A DNA stretch of 48,503 nt from Prochlorococcus sp. AG-402-O16. GTDB taxonomy: Bacteria > Cyanobacteriota > Cyanobacteriia > PCC-6307 > Cyanobiaceae. The notes beneath the pieces were generated by a model that had not been told where the DNA came from, did no database searches, and saw only the letters and a program-made list of their open reading frames with translations. The stretch is from assembly GCA_003216415.1 (NCBI GenBank), contig QCIY01000011.1, positions 1 to 48,503 of the forward strand, written 5' to 3'. Positions 19,534 to 29,365 of this stretch are shown one piece after another. Positions within the stretch are counted from its first letter, which is position 1. Each line of letters starts with the position of its first letter. Made by a program: the position numbers and the translations under genes.

Positions 19534-19620
19534 AATACTTTATTTTTCTACTTTTATTTTAATGCAATTTATGAATGAGAAAAGCAAAATTTCATAAGTC
19601 GTTAATCAAAAGATAAAAAT

Positions 19621-19643
19621 ATAAGGCTTTTAAAAAGACTTAT
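19621..19643. repeat. Near-perfect 23-bp dyad upstream of the RHH-like gene
   Basis: Ten of eleven base pairs match around a centre at 19632. The left arm starts ATAAGGC and the right arm ends GACTTAT. A further direct copy of the half-site, ATAAGTC, lies at 19594-19600. The dyad abuts a candidate -35 (TTGCAT). It could be an operator, or by transcription a weak hairpin; A/T richness raises the chance of coincidence. Confidence 0.45.
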
Positions 19644-19672
19644 TGCATAACAAGATGCTAAGTTAATAGACT
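19643..19672 (+). promoter_or_regulatory. Candidate sigma70-type promoter of the RHH-like/trpS unit
   Basis: TTGCAT at 19643-19648 and TAGACT at 19667-19672 are separated by 18 bases and lie 27 bases before the ATG at 19699. Both hexamers are imperfect, so this is a suggestion only. The gap of 165 bases between the divergent genes should hold this promoter and the one for the DUF697-mntCAB unit. Confidence 0.3.
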
Positions 19673-19698
19673 ATTTAAAAAACTTAAGAAACATCAAG

Positions 19699-20121
19699 AT
19701 GGCTAATTCAAATTTCAGCAATAATCCTGGACAAGAAAATTACAGAGGTCGTTCTAACAATGAAAGATCTAATTTCAGAGATAGATCGGGCGGCAGAAGA
19801 GATGGAGGAGGATTCCGCATAAGATTGAGTGATAACGAAATGAAAGCTGTTAAATCAATACAAGAGACCTTTCAATTGAGATCTACCGTTGCAGTTCTGG
19901 GTTTCTCTGTAAGAACACTTAGCGAAATGATCAAAGACGAAAAATTGATTGAATCAATCACAGAATATGCAAAAAATAATAAAAACTCTTCTCCGATTAG
20001 ACAATCACAAAATCCTTATGAAGAAAAGACAAAAATAGCACCTGACCCTTTTGCAAGACCTATAAAAAGCACATCAACTGAAGAGATCCAATCTAGAGAA
20101 GTAGAAGAGGATGGCAAATAA
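19699..20121 (+). CDS. Small basic protein with RGG-like tail and probable ribbon-helix-helix domain
   Basis: Protein of 140 residues with no named family that I recognise. Residues 1-38 are low-complexity and rich in Asn, Arg, Ser and Gly, with RGR, RDRSGGRR and DGGG patterns like RGG-box RNA-binding tails. Residues 39-80 fit a ribbon-helix-helix layout: a short strand (FRIRLS), a helix (DNEMKAVKSIQETF), a turn (QLRST) and a second helix ending SEMIKDE. The C-terminus is polar and probably disordered. The last 11 bases overlap the start of trpS in another frame, so the two are co-expressed. Nucleic-acid binding is an inference from the layout. Confidence 0.7.
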   Translation: MANSNFSNNPGQENYRGRSNNERSNFRDRSGGRRDGGGFRIRLSDNEMKAVKSIQETFQLRSTVAVLGFSVRTLSEMIKDEKLIESITEYAKNNKNSSPIRQSQNPYEEKTKIAPDPFARPIKSTSTEEIQSREVEEDGK

Positions 20122-21127
20122 AAAAAGAATTCTTTCGGGAGTTCAACCAACTGGCGATTTACATATAGGAAATTGGCTTGGAGCAATCAATAATTGGGTG
20201 ACTCTTCAAGAGCAATATGAAACATTTCTATGTGTAGTTGATTTGCACGCAATCACAGCTTCATATAATCCCAAAGAATTGTCTCAGAATACTATCTCTA
20301 CTGCGGCTTTGTACGTCGCTTGTGGGATAGATCCCAACATATGCTCAATTTTTGTCCAAAGTCAGATTTCTGCACATTCAGAACTTTGTTGGATATTAAA
20401 TTGCATGACTCCTATAAATTGGATGGAAAGAATGATTCAATTCAAGGAAAAATCCATACAACAGGGAAATAATGTATCCATTGGATTATTTGACTATCCG
20501 ATCCTAATGGCTGCAGATATTCTTCTATATGACGCTGACTTTGTACCAGTAGGTGAGGATCAAAAACAACATCTTGAACTTGCCAGAGATATTGCACAAC
20601 AAAGAATTAATGCCAAATTTAGTAAGGATAAAAATATTTTAAAAATCCCTCAACCAATAATCATGAAGAATGGGTCAAAAATAATGAGTTTGATTGATGG
20701 GTCAAAAAAGATGAGCAAAAGTGATCCTAATGAGGGCAGTCGCATTAACTTATTAGATCCTCCTGAACTAATCACAAAAAAAATAAAAAGGGCAAAAAGT
20801 GACAGTTCTATTGGAATAGAATTTAATAACCCTGAGAGGCCAGAATCTAAAAATCTTTTGATGATTTACTCAATATTATCGGGCAAAGAAATTTCTTTAT
20901 GTGAAAAGGAATTCTCAGAGACTGGATGGGGGACATTTAAAAAATTAATTACTGAACAACTTATTGATTCATTAGAACCTATTCAGCATAAATATAAATT
21001 ATTAATTAATGATCCCTATCAATTAAATAAAATCCTTGAAGAAGGGAAGGAAAAAGCTGAAGATTTAGCAAATCAGACTTTAAAAAGAGTTAAATCAAAA
21101 TTGGGTTTCTTTGAAATGGAGAAATAA
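20111..21127 (+). CDS. trpS: Tryptophanyl-tRNA synthetase
   Basis: Class I synthetase that charges tRNA-Trp. It is 338 residues. The HIGH-type motif is DLHIGNWLG, with HIGN at 18-21, and the KMSKS loop is at 200-204 (followed by DPNEGS). The PVGEDQKQHLELARDIA stretch near 146-162 is characteristic of TrpRS and separates it from TyrRS. The ATG lies inside the end of the preceding gene (11-base overlap), and thrS starts three bases after the stop, so two synthetase genes are adjacent. Confidence 0.97.
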   Translation: MANKKRILSGVQPTGDLHIGNWLGAINNWVTLQEQYETFLCVVDLHAITASYNPKELSQNTISTAALYVACGIDPNICSIFVQSQISAHSELCWILNCMTPINWMERMIQFKEKSIQQGNNVSIGLFDYPILMAADILLYDADFVPVGEDQKQHLELARDIAQQRINAKFSKDKNILKIPQPIIMKNGSKIMSLIDGSKKMSKSDPNEGSRINLLDPPELITKKIKRAKSDSSIGIEFNNPERPESKNLLMIYSILSGKEISLCEKEFSETGWGTFKKLITEQLIDSLEPIQHKYKLLINDPYQLNKILEEGKEKAEDLANQTLKRVKSKLGFFEMEK

Positions 21128-21130
21128 ATT

Positions 21131-23047
21131 ATGCCAATAATTACCTTGCCTGATGGTTCAAAAAAGGTTTTCGAAAAATCTGTAACTATTCTTGAGATTG
21201 CGCAGAGTATAGGCGCTGGATTAGCCAAAGCCACAATTGCGGGGAAAGTAAATAATGTTCTTATTGATGCGACTATTCCAATAAACCAAGATTCCAAAGT
21301 TGTAATCATCACATCAAAAGATAAAGAAGGAATTGAAATAATAAGACATTCCTTTGCTCACCTTATTGGTCATGCAGTTAAACAAATATACTGTGATATT
21401 AAAATGGCAATTGGGCCTGTAATTGAAGATGGTTTTTATTACGATATTTTTTCTAAATACAGATTTACCCCTGAAGATCTAATAAAAATTGAAGATAGAA
21501 TTAATAAATTAATTAAAACAAATTATGATGTTGAAGTCTTACAAGTTTCCAAAGAAGAAGCAATTAAAACTTTTAAAGAAAGAGATGAAACTTTTAAATT
21601 ACGAATAATTGAAGAAATTCCTGAAGAAGGTCTCATTAATTTATATAAGCACGAAGAATATATCGACATGTGTAGAGGGCCTCACGTACCTAACACAAGA
21701 CATTTGAGGCACTTTAAATTACTTAAATTATCTGGTTCATATTGGAGAGGTAATAGTGAGAATGAATCATTACAGAGAATATATGGAACTGCATGGGCTA
21801 AAGAAAAAGAACTCAATGACTACTTAACAAGAATTGAAGAAGCTGAAAAAAGGGATCATAGAAAACTTGGTAAAAAACATTCACTATTTCATATACAAGA
21901 AGAATCTCCTGGTATGATTTTTTGGCATCCAAATGGATGGACAATCTATCAAATCCTGGAAAAATACATAAGAGAAATACTTAAAAAAAATGATTATTTA
22001 GAAATTAAAACCCCACAAGCTGTTGATAAATCTCTTTGGGAAAAATCCGGTCATTGGGAAAAATTTAGAGACGATATGTTCACTACTGCATCAGAAAATC
22101 GAACTTATGCAATTAAACCAATGAATTGTCCATGCCATATTCAAGTATTTAATCAAGGTTTAAAAAGTTATAAGGATTTACCTATTCGTCTTGCTGAATT
22201 TGGTTCTTGTCACAGAAATGAGCCCTCTGGAGCACTACACGGTTTGATGAGAGTAAGAAACTTTACTCAAGATGATGCGCACATATTCTGCACAGAAGAG
22301 CAAATTCAAAAAGAGGTATCTACTTTCATAGATCTTATTTTCGAGGTTTATAAAACTTTTGGTTTTGATGAAATCATTATCAAATTATCAACTCGTCCTG
22401 AAAAAAGGGTAGGCAGTGAAGAGATTTGGGATAAATCAGAAGAGGCTCTTACCAAAGCTCTTGATGACAAGAATCTAAAATGGGAACTCCAACCAGGGGA
22501 GGGGGCTTTTTATGGTCCAAAAATAGAATTCTCTTTAAAAGATTGTCTGAATAGAGTCTGGCAATGCGGAACTATTCAGGTTGATTTCTCAATGCCTATT
22601 AGATTGGACGCAACTTATGTAGATATTGATAATGAAAAAAGAAATCCAGTAATGCTACATAGAGCAATTTTAGGTTCCTTTGAAAGATTTATCGGAATCT
22701 TAATTGAACAATATGAGGCGAAATTCCCAATTTGGCTTGCTCCTTGTCAAATAATTTTATTGAGCATTACTGATAGAAATATTGAAAAGTGTTTAAAGTT
22801 TAATGAATTCATAAATAACAATGGTTACCGATCAAAAATTGATATTAGGAATGAAAAAATAGGATATAAAATAAGAGAGGCAACTCTCGGGAGAATTCCC
22901 TTAATTGCAGTTATAGGAGATAAAGAAGAGGAAATTGATTCGGTCGCTTTAAGAGCTTTGAATGGAAGAAATTTAGGAATTTTCGATTTACCTAATCTTT
23001 ACAAATTTATGGATGAATTAATAGAAAAAAAAGGAAGAACAGAATAA
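21131..23047 (+). CDS. thrS: Threonyl-tRNA synthetase
   Basis: Class II synthetase that charges tRNA-Thr and edits Ser-tRNA-Thr. It is 638 residues with the full bacterial domain set: TGS domain (1-62), editing domain with His73/His77 and the later Cys181/His185 (CRGPH), catalytic core with zinc ligands Cys333 (MNCPC), His384 (DDAHIF) and His510 (MLHRAILG), and a C-terminal anticodon-binding domain from about 540. These positions are each within one of the E. coli numbering. It lies three bases after trpS and ten before glk. The editing site appears complete. Confidence 0.98.
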   Translation: MPIITLPDGSKKVFEKSVTILEIAQSIGAGLAKATIAGKVNNVLIDATIPINQDSKVVIITSKDKEGIEIIRHSFAHLIGHAVKQIYCDIKMAIGPVIEDGFYYDIFSKYRFTPEDLIKIEDRINKLIKTNYDVEVLQVSKEEAIKTFKERDETFKLRIIEEIPEEGLINLYKHEEYIDMCRGPHVPNTRHLRHFKLLKLSGSYWRGNSENESLQRIYGTAWAKEKELNDYLTRIEEAEKRDHRKLGKKHSLFHIQEESPGMIFWHPNGWTIYQILEKYIREILKKNDYLEIKTPQAVDKSLWEKSGHWEKFRDDMFTTASENRTYAIKPMNCPCHIQVFNQGLKSYKDLPIRLAEFGSCHRNEPSGALHGLMRVRNFTQDDAHIFCTEEQIQKEVSTFIDLIFEVYKTFGFDEIIIKLSTRPEKRVGSEEIWDKSEEALTKALDDKNLKWELQPGEGAFYGPKIEFSLKDCLNRVWQCGTIQVDFSMPIRLDATYVDIDNEKRNPVMLHRAILGSFERFIGILIEQYEAKFPIWLAPCQIILLSITDRNIEKCLKFNEFINNNGYRSKIDIRNEKIGYKIREATLGRIPLIAVIGDKEEEIDSVALRALNGRNLGIFDLPNLYKFMDELIEKKGRTE

Positions 23048-23057
23048 TTTAAAATAT

Positions 23058-24092
23058 ATGAATTTTCTCGCTTGTGATTTAGGAGGTACAAAGGTTCTTT
23101 TGGGGATATACGAAAAAGAAATAAATGATGATTCGCCTAAGTTAATAATCAAAAAGAAATATATATCTTCTGATTGGGATTCTTTTGAATTAATCCTAGA
23201 AGATTTTCTCAAAAATAAATGCAAAAATATTAATCATCCTTCTTCTGCATGTTTTGCCGTAGCTGGTCCTTTATCTAACAACAAAGCAAAAATCATAAAC
23301 TTGTCATGGAATATTTCTGGAAATGCTTTACAGAGCAAATTTAATTTAAAACGCTGCGAGCTAATAAATGATTTCGCAGTACAAATTTATGGAATACCTT
23401 ATTTAAAAAAAAATCAATATTCTACTATCCAAAATGGGACCCACTCTGAAAGTGCTAATAATGATTTGCACGCCATTGTTGGAGCGGGGACTGGTTTGGG
23501 CATTGCAAGAGGCATAATATCAGGAAAAAAGGTGAAAGTCTTAGCTAGTGAAGGTGGCCATGTTGAATACTCCCCAAAGTCAAAATCAGAATGGGAATTA
23601 AAGATTTGGCTTAAGAATTACCTTAAAGTTGAAAGGATATCTTGTGAAAGAATTGTTAGCGGTACTGGTTTATCAAGAATTGCCGAATGGAGACTAAGCA
23701 AACCTGATGCCCAAAACCATCCTCTACAAAAATATTTCAAAGAAATTAAAATTTCTGATGCTGCAAGAAAAAACCTCCCTGAAAAAATTTGCAATCTTTC
23801 TAAAGATGGTGATCAGCTAATGATTGAAGTTGAGCGGATATGGTTAAGCGCTTATGCCTCTTTATTGGGAGATATTGCTCTTCAAGAATTATGCTTTGGC
23901 GGATTATGGATTTCTGGAGGAACCGCACCAAAACATTTCAAAAACTTTAAATCAGATTTATTTATGAAACATTTTTTTGATAAAGGAAGATTAAAAGATA
24001 TTCTTAAAACAATACCTATGAATGTGATTTTAGATGGAGAGTTTGGACTTTTTAGTGCAGCCTGCAGAGCAAAAATGCTTTTAAAAACTTAG
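23058..24092 (+). CDS. glk: Glucokinase
   Basis: Phosphorylates glucose with ATP to give glucose-6-phosphate. It is 344 residues of the bacterial Glk family (ASKHA fold). The phosphate-1 motif DLGGTK is at 7-12. The glucose-binding NDF stretch is near 105 (ELINDFAVQIYG), the GAGTGLGIARG motif near 142-152, and EGGHVEYSP near 165-173. It shares the trpS-thrS-glk-thrB cluster with gaps of about ten bases. Free glucose may come from uptake or from glycogen made by glgA and glgB. Confidence 0.94.
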   Translation: MNFLACDLGGTKVLLGIYEKEINDDSPKLIIKKKYISSDWDSFELILEDFLKNKCKNINHPSSACFAVAGPLSNNKAKIINLSWNISGNALQSKFNLKRCELINDFAVQIYGIPYLKKNQYSTIQNGTHSESANNDLHAIVGAGTGLGIARGIISGKKVKVLASEGGHVEYSPKSKSEWELKIWLKNYLKVERISCERIVSGTGLSRIAEWRLSKPDAQNHPLQKYFKEIKISDAARKNLPEKICNLSKDGDQLMIEVERIWLSAYASLLGDIALQELCFGGLWISGGTAPKHFKNFKSDLFMKHFFDKGRLKDILKTIPMNVILDGEFGLFSAACRAKMLLKT

Positions 24093-24101
24093 TAACAAAA
24101 A

Positions 24102-25049
24102 ATGTCTATTCCTGAAGTAGGTAAAAAAATTAGGGTAACAGTACCTTCCACAACTGCTAATTTAGGGCCTGGATTTGATTGTCTTGGCGCAGCATTAGAT
24201 TTATATAATGAGTTTATTTTTACAAGAATTGAAGGTGGTGGAGATAGATTTGATTTAATAATGGAGAGTACAGATGGTAATCACTTAAGAGGAGGACCTG
24301 AAAACTTAGTTTTTAGAGCAGCTCAGAAAGTATGGGAGAGCGCAAACATGGATCCTTTTGCACTTGAAGCAAGAGTTAGGTTGGCAGTACCACCTGCACG
24401 TGGACTTGGAAGTAGTGCTACAGCAATAGTTGCTGGATTAATCGGAGCAAATGCAATAATGAACTCTCCATTGTCCAAAGAAAAACTCCTTGAACTTGCC
24501 ATTGACATAGAAGGTCATCCTGATAATGTTGTTCCCTCACTCCTTGGCGGACTTTGTTTGACAGCCAGATCATCTTCTCAAAGATGGAGAATCATTAGAT
24601 GTGATTGGCATGATTCCATTAAAGCTGTTGTAGCTATACCTGCGATTCGTCTAAGCACAAGTGAAGCAAGAAAGGTTATGCCCAAGAATGTCCCCATATC
24701 TGATGCAGTGACAAATATGGGTGCACTTACTTTATTACTAAATGGATTAAAAGCAGGAAATGAAGAATTAATAAAAGAAGGAATGTTTGATAAGCTACAT
24801 GAACCTTACAGATGGAAACTTATTAAAGGTGGACTAGAAGTCAAAGATGCCGCACTAGAGGCAGGTGCTTTAGGATGCGCAATTAGTGGAGCTGGACCAA
24901 GTATCTTAGCTTTGTGTAAAAAAGAAAATGGTAAAAACGTTAGTCAAGCCATGGTAAAAGCATGGGAAAAGTCAGGTGTAGCTAGTAGAGCACCATTCTT
25001 AAACGTTCAAACAACAGGCAGTCAATTTAGCACTATCTCTGGTAAGTAG
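24102..25049 (+). CDS. thrB: Homoserine kinase
   Basis: GHMP-family kinase that phosphorylates homoserine, the step before threonine synthase. It is 315 residues. VPSTTANLGPGFDCLGAALD at 14-33 is the N-terminal substrate region. The ATP motif PPARGLGSSATA is at 97-108, EGHPDNVVPSLLGG lies at about 136-149, and a C-terminal AISGAGPS completes the active site. The gene lies nine bases after glk. Its stop is at 25047-25049, and ndhD starts 79 bases further on with its own candidate promoter. Confidence 0.97.
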   Translation: MSIPEVGKKIRVTVPSTTANLGPGFDCLGAALDLYNEFIFTRIEGGGDRFDLIMESTDGNHLRGGPENLVFRAAQKVWESANMDPFALEARVRLAVPPARGLGSSATAIVAGLIGANAIMNSPLSKEKLLELAIDIEGHPDNVVPSLLGGLCLTARSSSQRWRIIRCDWHDSIKAVVAIPAIRLSTSEARKVMPKNVPISDAVTNMGALTLLLNGLKAGNEELIKEGMFDKLHEPYRWKLIKGGLEVKDAALEAGALGCAISGAGPSILALCKKENGKNVSQAMVKAWEKSGVASRAPFLNVQTTGSQFSTISGK

Positions 25050-25050
25050 T

Positions 25051-25078
25051 TTTACTTAGGCATTTTTAATGTTATAGT
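25051..25078 (+). promoter_or_regulatory. Candidate promoter of ndhD
   Basis: TTTACT at 25051-25056 and TATAGT at 25073-25078 are 16 bases apart and resemble a sigma70 promoter, with the expected start about 40 bases before the ndhD ATG. The hexamer TATAGT also fits a TAN3T box. A GTA-N8-TAC sequence (25042-25055) overlaps the -35 and the thrB stop, but its spacing to the -10 is shorter than usual for NtcA-activated promoters. Confidence 0.4.
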
Positions 25079-25128
25079 CTCAAGCTAGTACAACTTCAAC
25101 TAGAATAAAAAAATTATTCATTCCATAA

Positions 25129-26670
25129 ATGAATTTAGAATCTTTTCCTTGGCTATCATCAATTGTTTTACTGCCTTTAGTTGGGGCATTAATAATGCCT
25201 TTCTTAAGTTCGAAGGAAGGAGAAGATAATACACTCCCGAGAAATATCTCATTAAGTTTTTTATTCATAGATTTTTTACTAATAATCTGCGTCCTTTTAC
25301 AAAAATTTAATACTACAGATAGCTCTCTGCAACTAGTAGAAAGAGCTTCCTGGCTACCCTCAATAGGCTTAGAGTGGTCCCTTGGAGTAGATGGGTTATC
25401 TGCTCCCTTAGTAGCTTTGAGTGGCCTAATTACATTTTTATCAGCTGCCGCAAGTTGGAAAATTAAAAAAAAATCTAATTTATATTTTGCTCTTTTACTA
25501 GTCCAAGCATCGGCACAGGCTCTAGTTTTCCTTTCTCAAGATTTCCTATTATTTTTCTTAGCCTGGGAACTAGAATTAGTTCCAGTGTATCTTCTTATTG
25601 CTATTTGGGGAGGGAAAAACAAATTATATGCAGCCACAAAATTTATTCTTTATACAGCTTTAGCTTCTTTATTAATACTAATAAGTGGTTTAGCACTCGC
25701 ATTGAGCGGTGATACCTTTACTTTAAATATTACTGATTTAACTAATAAACACGTAACAGGTAGCCTAGCATTGTTATCTTACTTGGGATTTTTAATTGGT
25801 TTTGGGGTAAAACTTCCTATCTTTCCATTACATACTTGGTTACCCGATGCACATGGAGAAGCTAATGCACCAGTTTCAATGTTACTCGCTGGAATACTTT
25901 TAAAAATGGGAGGCTACGCTCTCTTAAGATTTAATGTTCAAATACTACCTGAAGTACATCTACAAATTGCACCTGCATTAATTATTCTTGGAATCATAAA
26001 TATAATTTACGGGGCACTAAATGCATTCGCACAAGATAATGTTAAAAGGAGAATTGCATGTAGCTCTGTGAGTCATATGGGTTTCGTTCTATTAGGGATT
26101 GGAGCAGTGGATGCTCTAGGTATAAGCGGAGCAATGCTCCAAATGATCAGTCATGGACTTATAGCTGCAGCTATGTTTTTTGTTACAGGCTCATTCTATG
26201 AAAGAACAAATACTCTTTCGATACCAAATATGGGCGGTTTAGCAAAGGTATTGCCAATAACTTTTGCTTTTTTCTTAGCAAGTTCTTTAGCCTCCCTAGC
26301 ACTCCCTGGGATGAGCGGTTTTATTAGTGAAATAACCGTATTTTTAGGTATCACTAGTCAAGAAGGCTTCAGCTCTCTCTTTAGATCAATTACTATTCTT
26401 ATTGCAGCTATCGGTTTAGTTCTTACACCAATATATTTACTATCAATGTGTAGAAGAGTATTCTTTGGCCCTAGAATCCCTGCACTAGCAACAGTTAAAG
26501 AGATGAATAGTAGAGAATTAACGATTGGGTTCAGTTTATTGTTACCTACGTTAGTGATAGGTTTTTGGCCGAAAATCGCCATAAATTTATACGAATCTTC
26601 CACCAATGCTCTCAGTCAGCAGTTAACCTTAGCTAAATTGGTAGGAATAATTCCAATATTAGTTAATTAA
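25129..26670 (+). CDS. ndhD: NAD(P)H-quinone oxidoreductase subunit 4 (NDH-1 NdhD)
   Basis: Proton-pumping membrane subunit of the thylakoid NDH-1 complex, used in cyclic electron flow around photosystem I and in respiration. It is 513 residues, nearly all hydrophobic, with about 14 transmembrane helices. Key features are the glutamate in [15 protein letters not shown] (about 140-154) and the core sequence [18 protein letters not shown] (about 227-244), with [16 protein letters not shown] following. The ATG at 25129 starts a short soluble N-terminus. NdhD paralogues exist for respiratory and CO2-uptake complexes; which one this is cannot be settled by eye. Confidence 0.94.
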   Translation: MNLESFPWLSSIVLLPLVGALIMPFLSSKEGEDNTLPRNISLSFLFIDFLLIICVLLQKFNTTDSSLQLVERASWLPSIGLEWSLGVDGLSAPLVALSGLITFLSAAASWKIKKKSNLYFALLLVQASAQALVFLSQDFLLFFLAWELELVPVYLLIAIWGGKNKLYAATKFILYTALASLLILISGLALALSGDTFTLNITDLTNKHVTGSLALLSYLGFLIGFGVKLPIFPLHTWLPDAHGEANAPVSMLLAGILLKMGGYALLRFNVQILPEVHLQIAPALIILGIINIIYGALNAFAQDNVKRRIACSSVSHMGFVLLGIGAVDALGISGAMLQMISHGLIAAAMFFVTGSFYERTNTLSIPNMGGLAKVLPITFAFFLASSLASLALPGMSGFISEITVFLGITSQEGFSSLFRSITILIAAIGLVLTPIYLLSMCRRVFFGPRIPALATVKEMNSRELTIGFSLLLPTLVIGFWPKIAINLYESSTNALSQQLTLAKLVGIIPILVN

Positions 26671-26683
26671 ATTATTTTCATAA

Positions 26684-28774
26684 ATGGATACCTCAATTTT
26701 TAAATATGGAGAATTACCAGATTTTAAAAAATTTACTCCCTCAAATATCAGTGAACAATTTCCATTAGTACTAGAAAATATAGCAGAAGATTTTAAAAAC
26801 ATAGAGAAAAATTTATCTAATTCTTTGATTCAAAATGATTTAAATTGGGATAAAGTAATAAATCCTTTAAATGAAGTCAATGAAATTCTTAGATGGAGTT
26901 GGGGAGTAATAAGTCACCTAAATGCCGTAAATAATTCTGAAAATCTTAGAGATATTTATTCAAAATTTCTTCCCGAGATTATAAGCTTTAGTAATAAATT
27001 CGGACAAAGTAAAGTAATTTATAATTCCTTAGTCAAACTTAAAGAGACAAATAACTTTGATCAAATCAAAAACAGAATTTTAGATAAACAAATTCTTGAT
27101 ATGCAACATAGAGGCATTTCACTGCAAAAAAATGATCAAGATGAATTCAACAACATTTCAGAAAAGCTTGGGAAACTATCAACTGACTTTAGCAACAATG
27201 TTCTTGATGCTACTAATAAATGGTTTCTAATACTAAATAAAAAATCTGAAGTCGATGGTCTTCCTGAACGAGTACTTGAATTGATGGCGATTTCTGCTCA
27301 TAATCACTTAAAAAAAGATGGTGACGTTGATATTAAAAATGGTCCTTGGAAATTAAGTCTAGATATTCCAACTTATACGTCGTTTATGACATATGCCACA
27401 GACCGTATCTTTCGAGAAAAATTATACAAGGCATACGTTGGTAGGGCGTCTCAAGGAGAAAAAAATAATTCTCAAATTATTGAAGAAATATTATCTCTAA
27501 GAACTAAACAGGCTAATCTTCTAGGTTATAAAAGTTGGGCAGAACTAAGTTTGTCAACAAAAATGGCAAAAGAAATTAAAAATGTTGAAAACCTTTTAGA
27601 AGAATTGAGAGAACCAGCATTCAAAACAGCAAAAATTGAATTAGAGACGCTTGATAAGTTTTCTAAAGCGAATGGGTTCCCAAAATTCCAGAATATTGAG
27701 CCTTGGGATATTAGTTATTGGTCTGAACTTCTTAGAAAGGAAAAGCTCAATTTAGATCAAGAGTCTTTGAGACCTTGGTTCCCACTAAATGATGTTTTGA
27801 AAGGTTTATTTAAATTAAGCGAAAAGCTTTTTGAAATTAAAGTAGTCGAGGTAACCGATGAAGCACCTCTGTGGAATGAAGACGTTTTATTTTTTAATAT
27901 CCTCAATAAAAAAAATAACAAAATAGCATCTTTTTACCTCGATCCCTATTCTCGGCCAGAATCAAAGAGAGGAGGAGCTTGGATGGATGAATGCTTGAAT
28001 AAAAATCATGTTGGTAAGAATAACACCCTGCCAGTAGCTTATCTTGTTTGTAACCAGACTCCACCATCAAAAGATAAACCTAGTTTGATGAGTTTTGAAG
28101 AAGTTCAGACACTTTTCCATGAATTCGGTCACGGTCTTCAACATATGCTTACTACTGTTAATTTCCCTCAAGCTTCTGGCATTAATAATGTTGAATGGGA
28201 TGCAGTCGAACTTCCAAGTCAATTTATGGAAAACTGGTGTTTCCATAAAAATACACTCTTGAATATTGCTAAGCACTATAAAACTGGAGAAAAATTATCC
28301 GATGAAAATTTTGAAAAACTTCTAAAGAATAGGACTTTTAATTGTGGCATGGCTACTCTTAGACAACTACATTTTGCGATTACAGACCTCAGATTACACA
28401 GTAATATTGATAAGAATGAAGGTAAAACAGCAGATGAAATAAGAAGAGAAATAGCAAAACTAACTACAGTAATTGCTCCAATTGAAGAAGACAAATTTCT
28501 TTGTTGTTTTAGTCATATATTTGCAGGCGGATATTCTGCAGGATATTACTCATATAAATGGGCTGAGGTTCTTAGTGCTGATGCTTTTTCTATGTTCGAA
28601 GAAGCTGATCTAGAAAACTCTGAAGATTTAAAGTTAATTGGAAAAAAATTTAAAGACACAATACTTAGCTTGGGTGGAAGCTTACCTCCATTAGATATAT
28701 TCAAACTATTCAGGGGAAGAGAACCACAAACAGATTCCTTAATAAGACACTTAGGTCTATCTGGAGCTACATAA
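26684..28774 (+). CDS. prlC: Oligopeptidase A-like metallopeptidase (M3 family)
   Basis: Cytoplasmic zinc endopeptidase that degrades short peptides, including cleaved signal peptides. It is 696 residues, the family's usual size. The zinc motif HEFGH is at 479-483 (LFHEFGHGLQHML), with the further glutamate ligand about 25 residues on, before PSQFMENW. FAGGYSAGYYSYKWAEVLSAD near the end is another M3 signature. It begins 13 bases after ndhD. The last eight bases overlap the end of the convergent lipase-like gene. PrlC and other M3 subgroups are close, so the symbol is less certain than the family. Confidence 0.92.
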   Translation: MDTSIFKYGELPDFKKFTPSNISEQFPLVLENIAEDFKNIEKNLSNSLIQNDLNWDKVINPLNEVNEILRWSWGVISHLNAVNNSENLRDIYSKFLPEIISFSNKFGQSKVIYNSLVKLKETNNFDQIKNRILDKQILDMQHRGISLQKNDQDEFNNISEKLGKLSTDFSNNVLDATNKWFLILNKKSEVDGLPERVLELMAISAHNHLKKDGDVDIKNGPWKLSLDIPTYTSFMTYATDRIFREKLYKAYVGRASQGEKNNSQIIEEILSLRTKQANLLGYKSWAELSLSTKMAKEIKNVENLLEELREPAFKTAKIELETLDKFSKANGFPKFQNIEPWDISYWSELLRKEKLNLDQESLRPWFPLNDVLKGLFKLSEKLFEIKVVEVTDEAPLWNEDVLFFNILNKKNNKIASFYLDPYSRPESKRGGAWMDECLNKNHVGKNNTLPVAYLVCNQTPPSKDKPSLMSFEEVQTLFHEFGHGLQHMLTTVNFPQASGINNVEWDAVELPSQFMENWCFHKNTLLNIAKHYKTGEKLSDENFEKLLKNRTFNCGMATLRQLHFAITDLRLHSNIDKNEGKTADEIRREIAKLTTVIAPIEEDKFLCCFSHIFAGGYSAGYYSYKWAEVLSADAFSMFEEADLENSEDLKLIGKKFKDTILSLGGSLPPLDIFKLFRGREPQTDSLIRHLGLSGAT

Positions 28775-29360
28775 TAATTTCACCGATTATTTTGTCAACC
28801 ACATATTGATTTCTTACAAGATTCCTATGTTTGTATACTTTTACTGATATTTTTTTTCCTAAATTTAAATTAGTCCACCAGCCGGGGAAAACCATTAGAT
28901 CCCAATAAGTAAAAAAATTTATACACTCGATATCATCAAGGAAAAAATCATTCTTTTCCAGTTTTCTCAAAAACTTACTATTTATTTTCATTTCTGATAT
29001 TCCTCTAAAAGGGTATTTAGGTACTAATTGAGCTATTAATGTTCCTTTGTGAGGGGAACCTATTGATATAAATCTTCTTGTTCTTTTATAACCATTATAT
29101 TTTTGAATCCAATACCTACCAATTATCCCTCCCATAGAGAATCCCAAAATATCTATTTTTTTTTCTAAACCATATTTCTCCAAAATTAATTCGTTTAATG
29201 TACAAGTCAAATCAATAATTGAAGTCATTCCATATGAATGCTTAAGAGTTGGGGCAAAATATTCGATTCCAATATCATCAAGTTTTGAGGTAATAGAAGA
29301 AAAAATACTTGAATTATTCCAAAGACCATGAATCAATATAATGGGATTTCTTTTTTCCAA
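28767..29360 (-). CDS. Small lipase-like alpha/beta hydrolase
   Basis: Alpha/beta hydrolase of 197 residues with no signal peptide or membrane segment. The oxyanion-hole stretch LIHGLWNNSS is at 9-18. The nucleophile Ser75 lies in GFSMGG, a likely acid is Asp154 (YWDLMV), and the histidine is His178 in KHRNLVRN, a pattern seen in cyanobacterial EstA/lipase-type proteins. GSPHKGT near 101 also fits lipases. The start is TTG at 29358-29360, five bases after folB; no ATG precedes the conserved region. Substrate unknown. Its 3' end overlaps the M3 peptidase gene by eight bases on the other strand. Confidence 0.8.
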   Translation of the reverse strand: MEKRNPIILIHGLWNNSSIFSSITSKLDDIGIEYFAPTLKHSYGMTSIIDLTCTLNELILEKYGLEKKIDILGFSMGGIIGRYWIQKYNGYKRTRRFISIGSPHKGTLIAQLVPKYPFRGISEMKINSKFLRKLEKNDFFLDDIECINFFTYWDLMVFPGWWTNLNLGKKISVKVYKHRNLVRNQYVVDKIIGEIIM

Positions 29361-29365
29361 TACTT

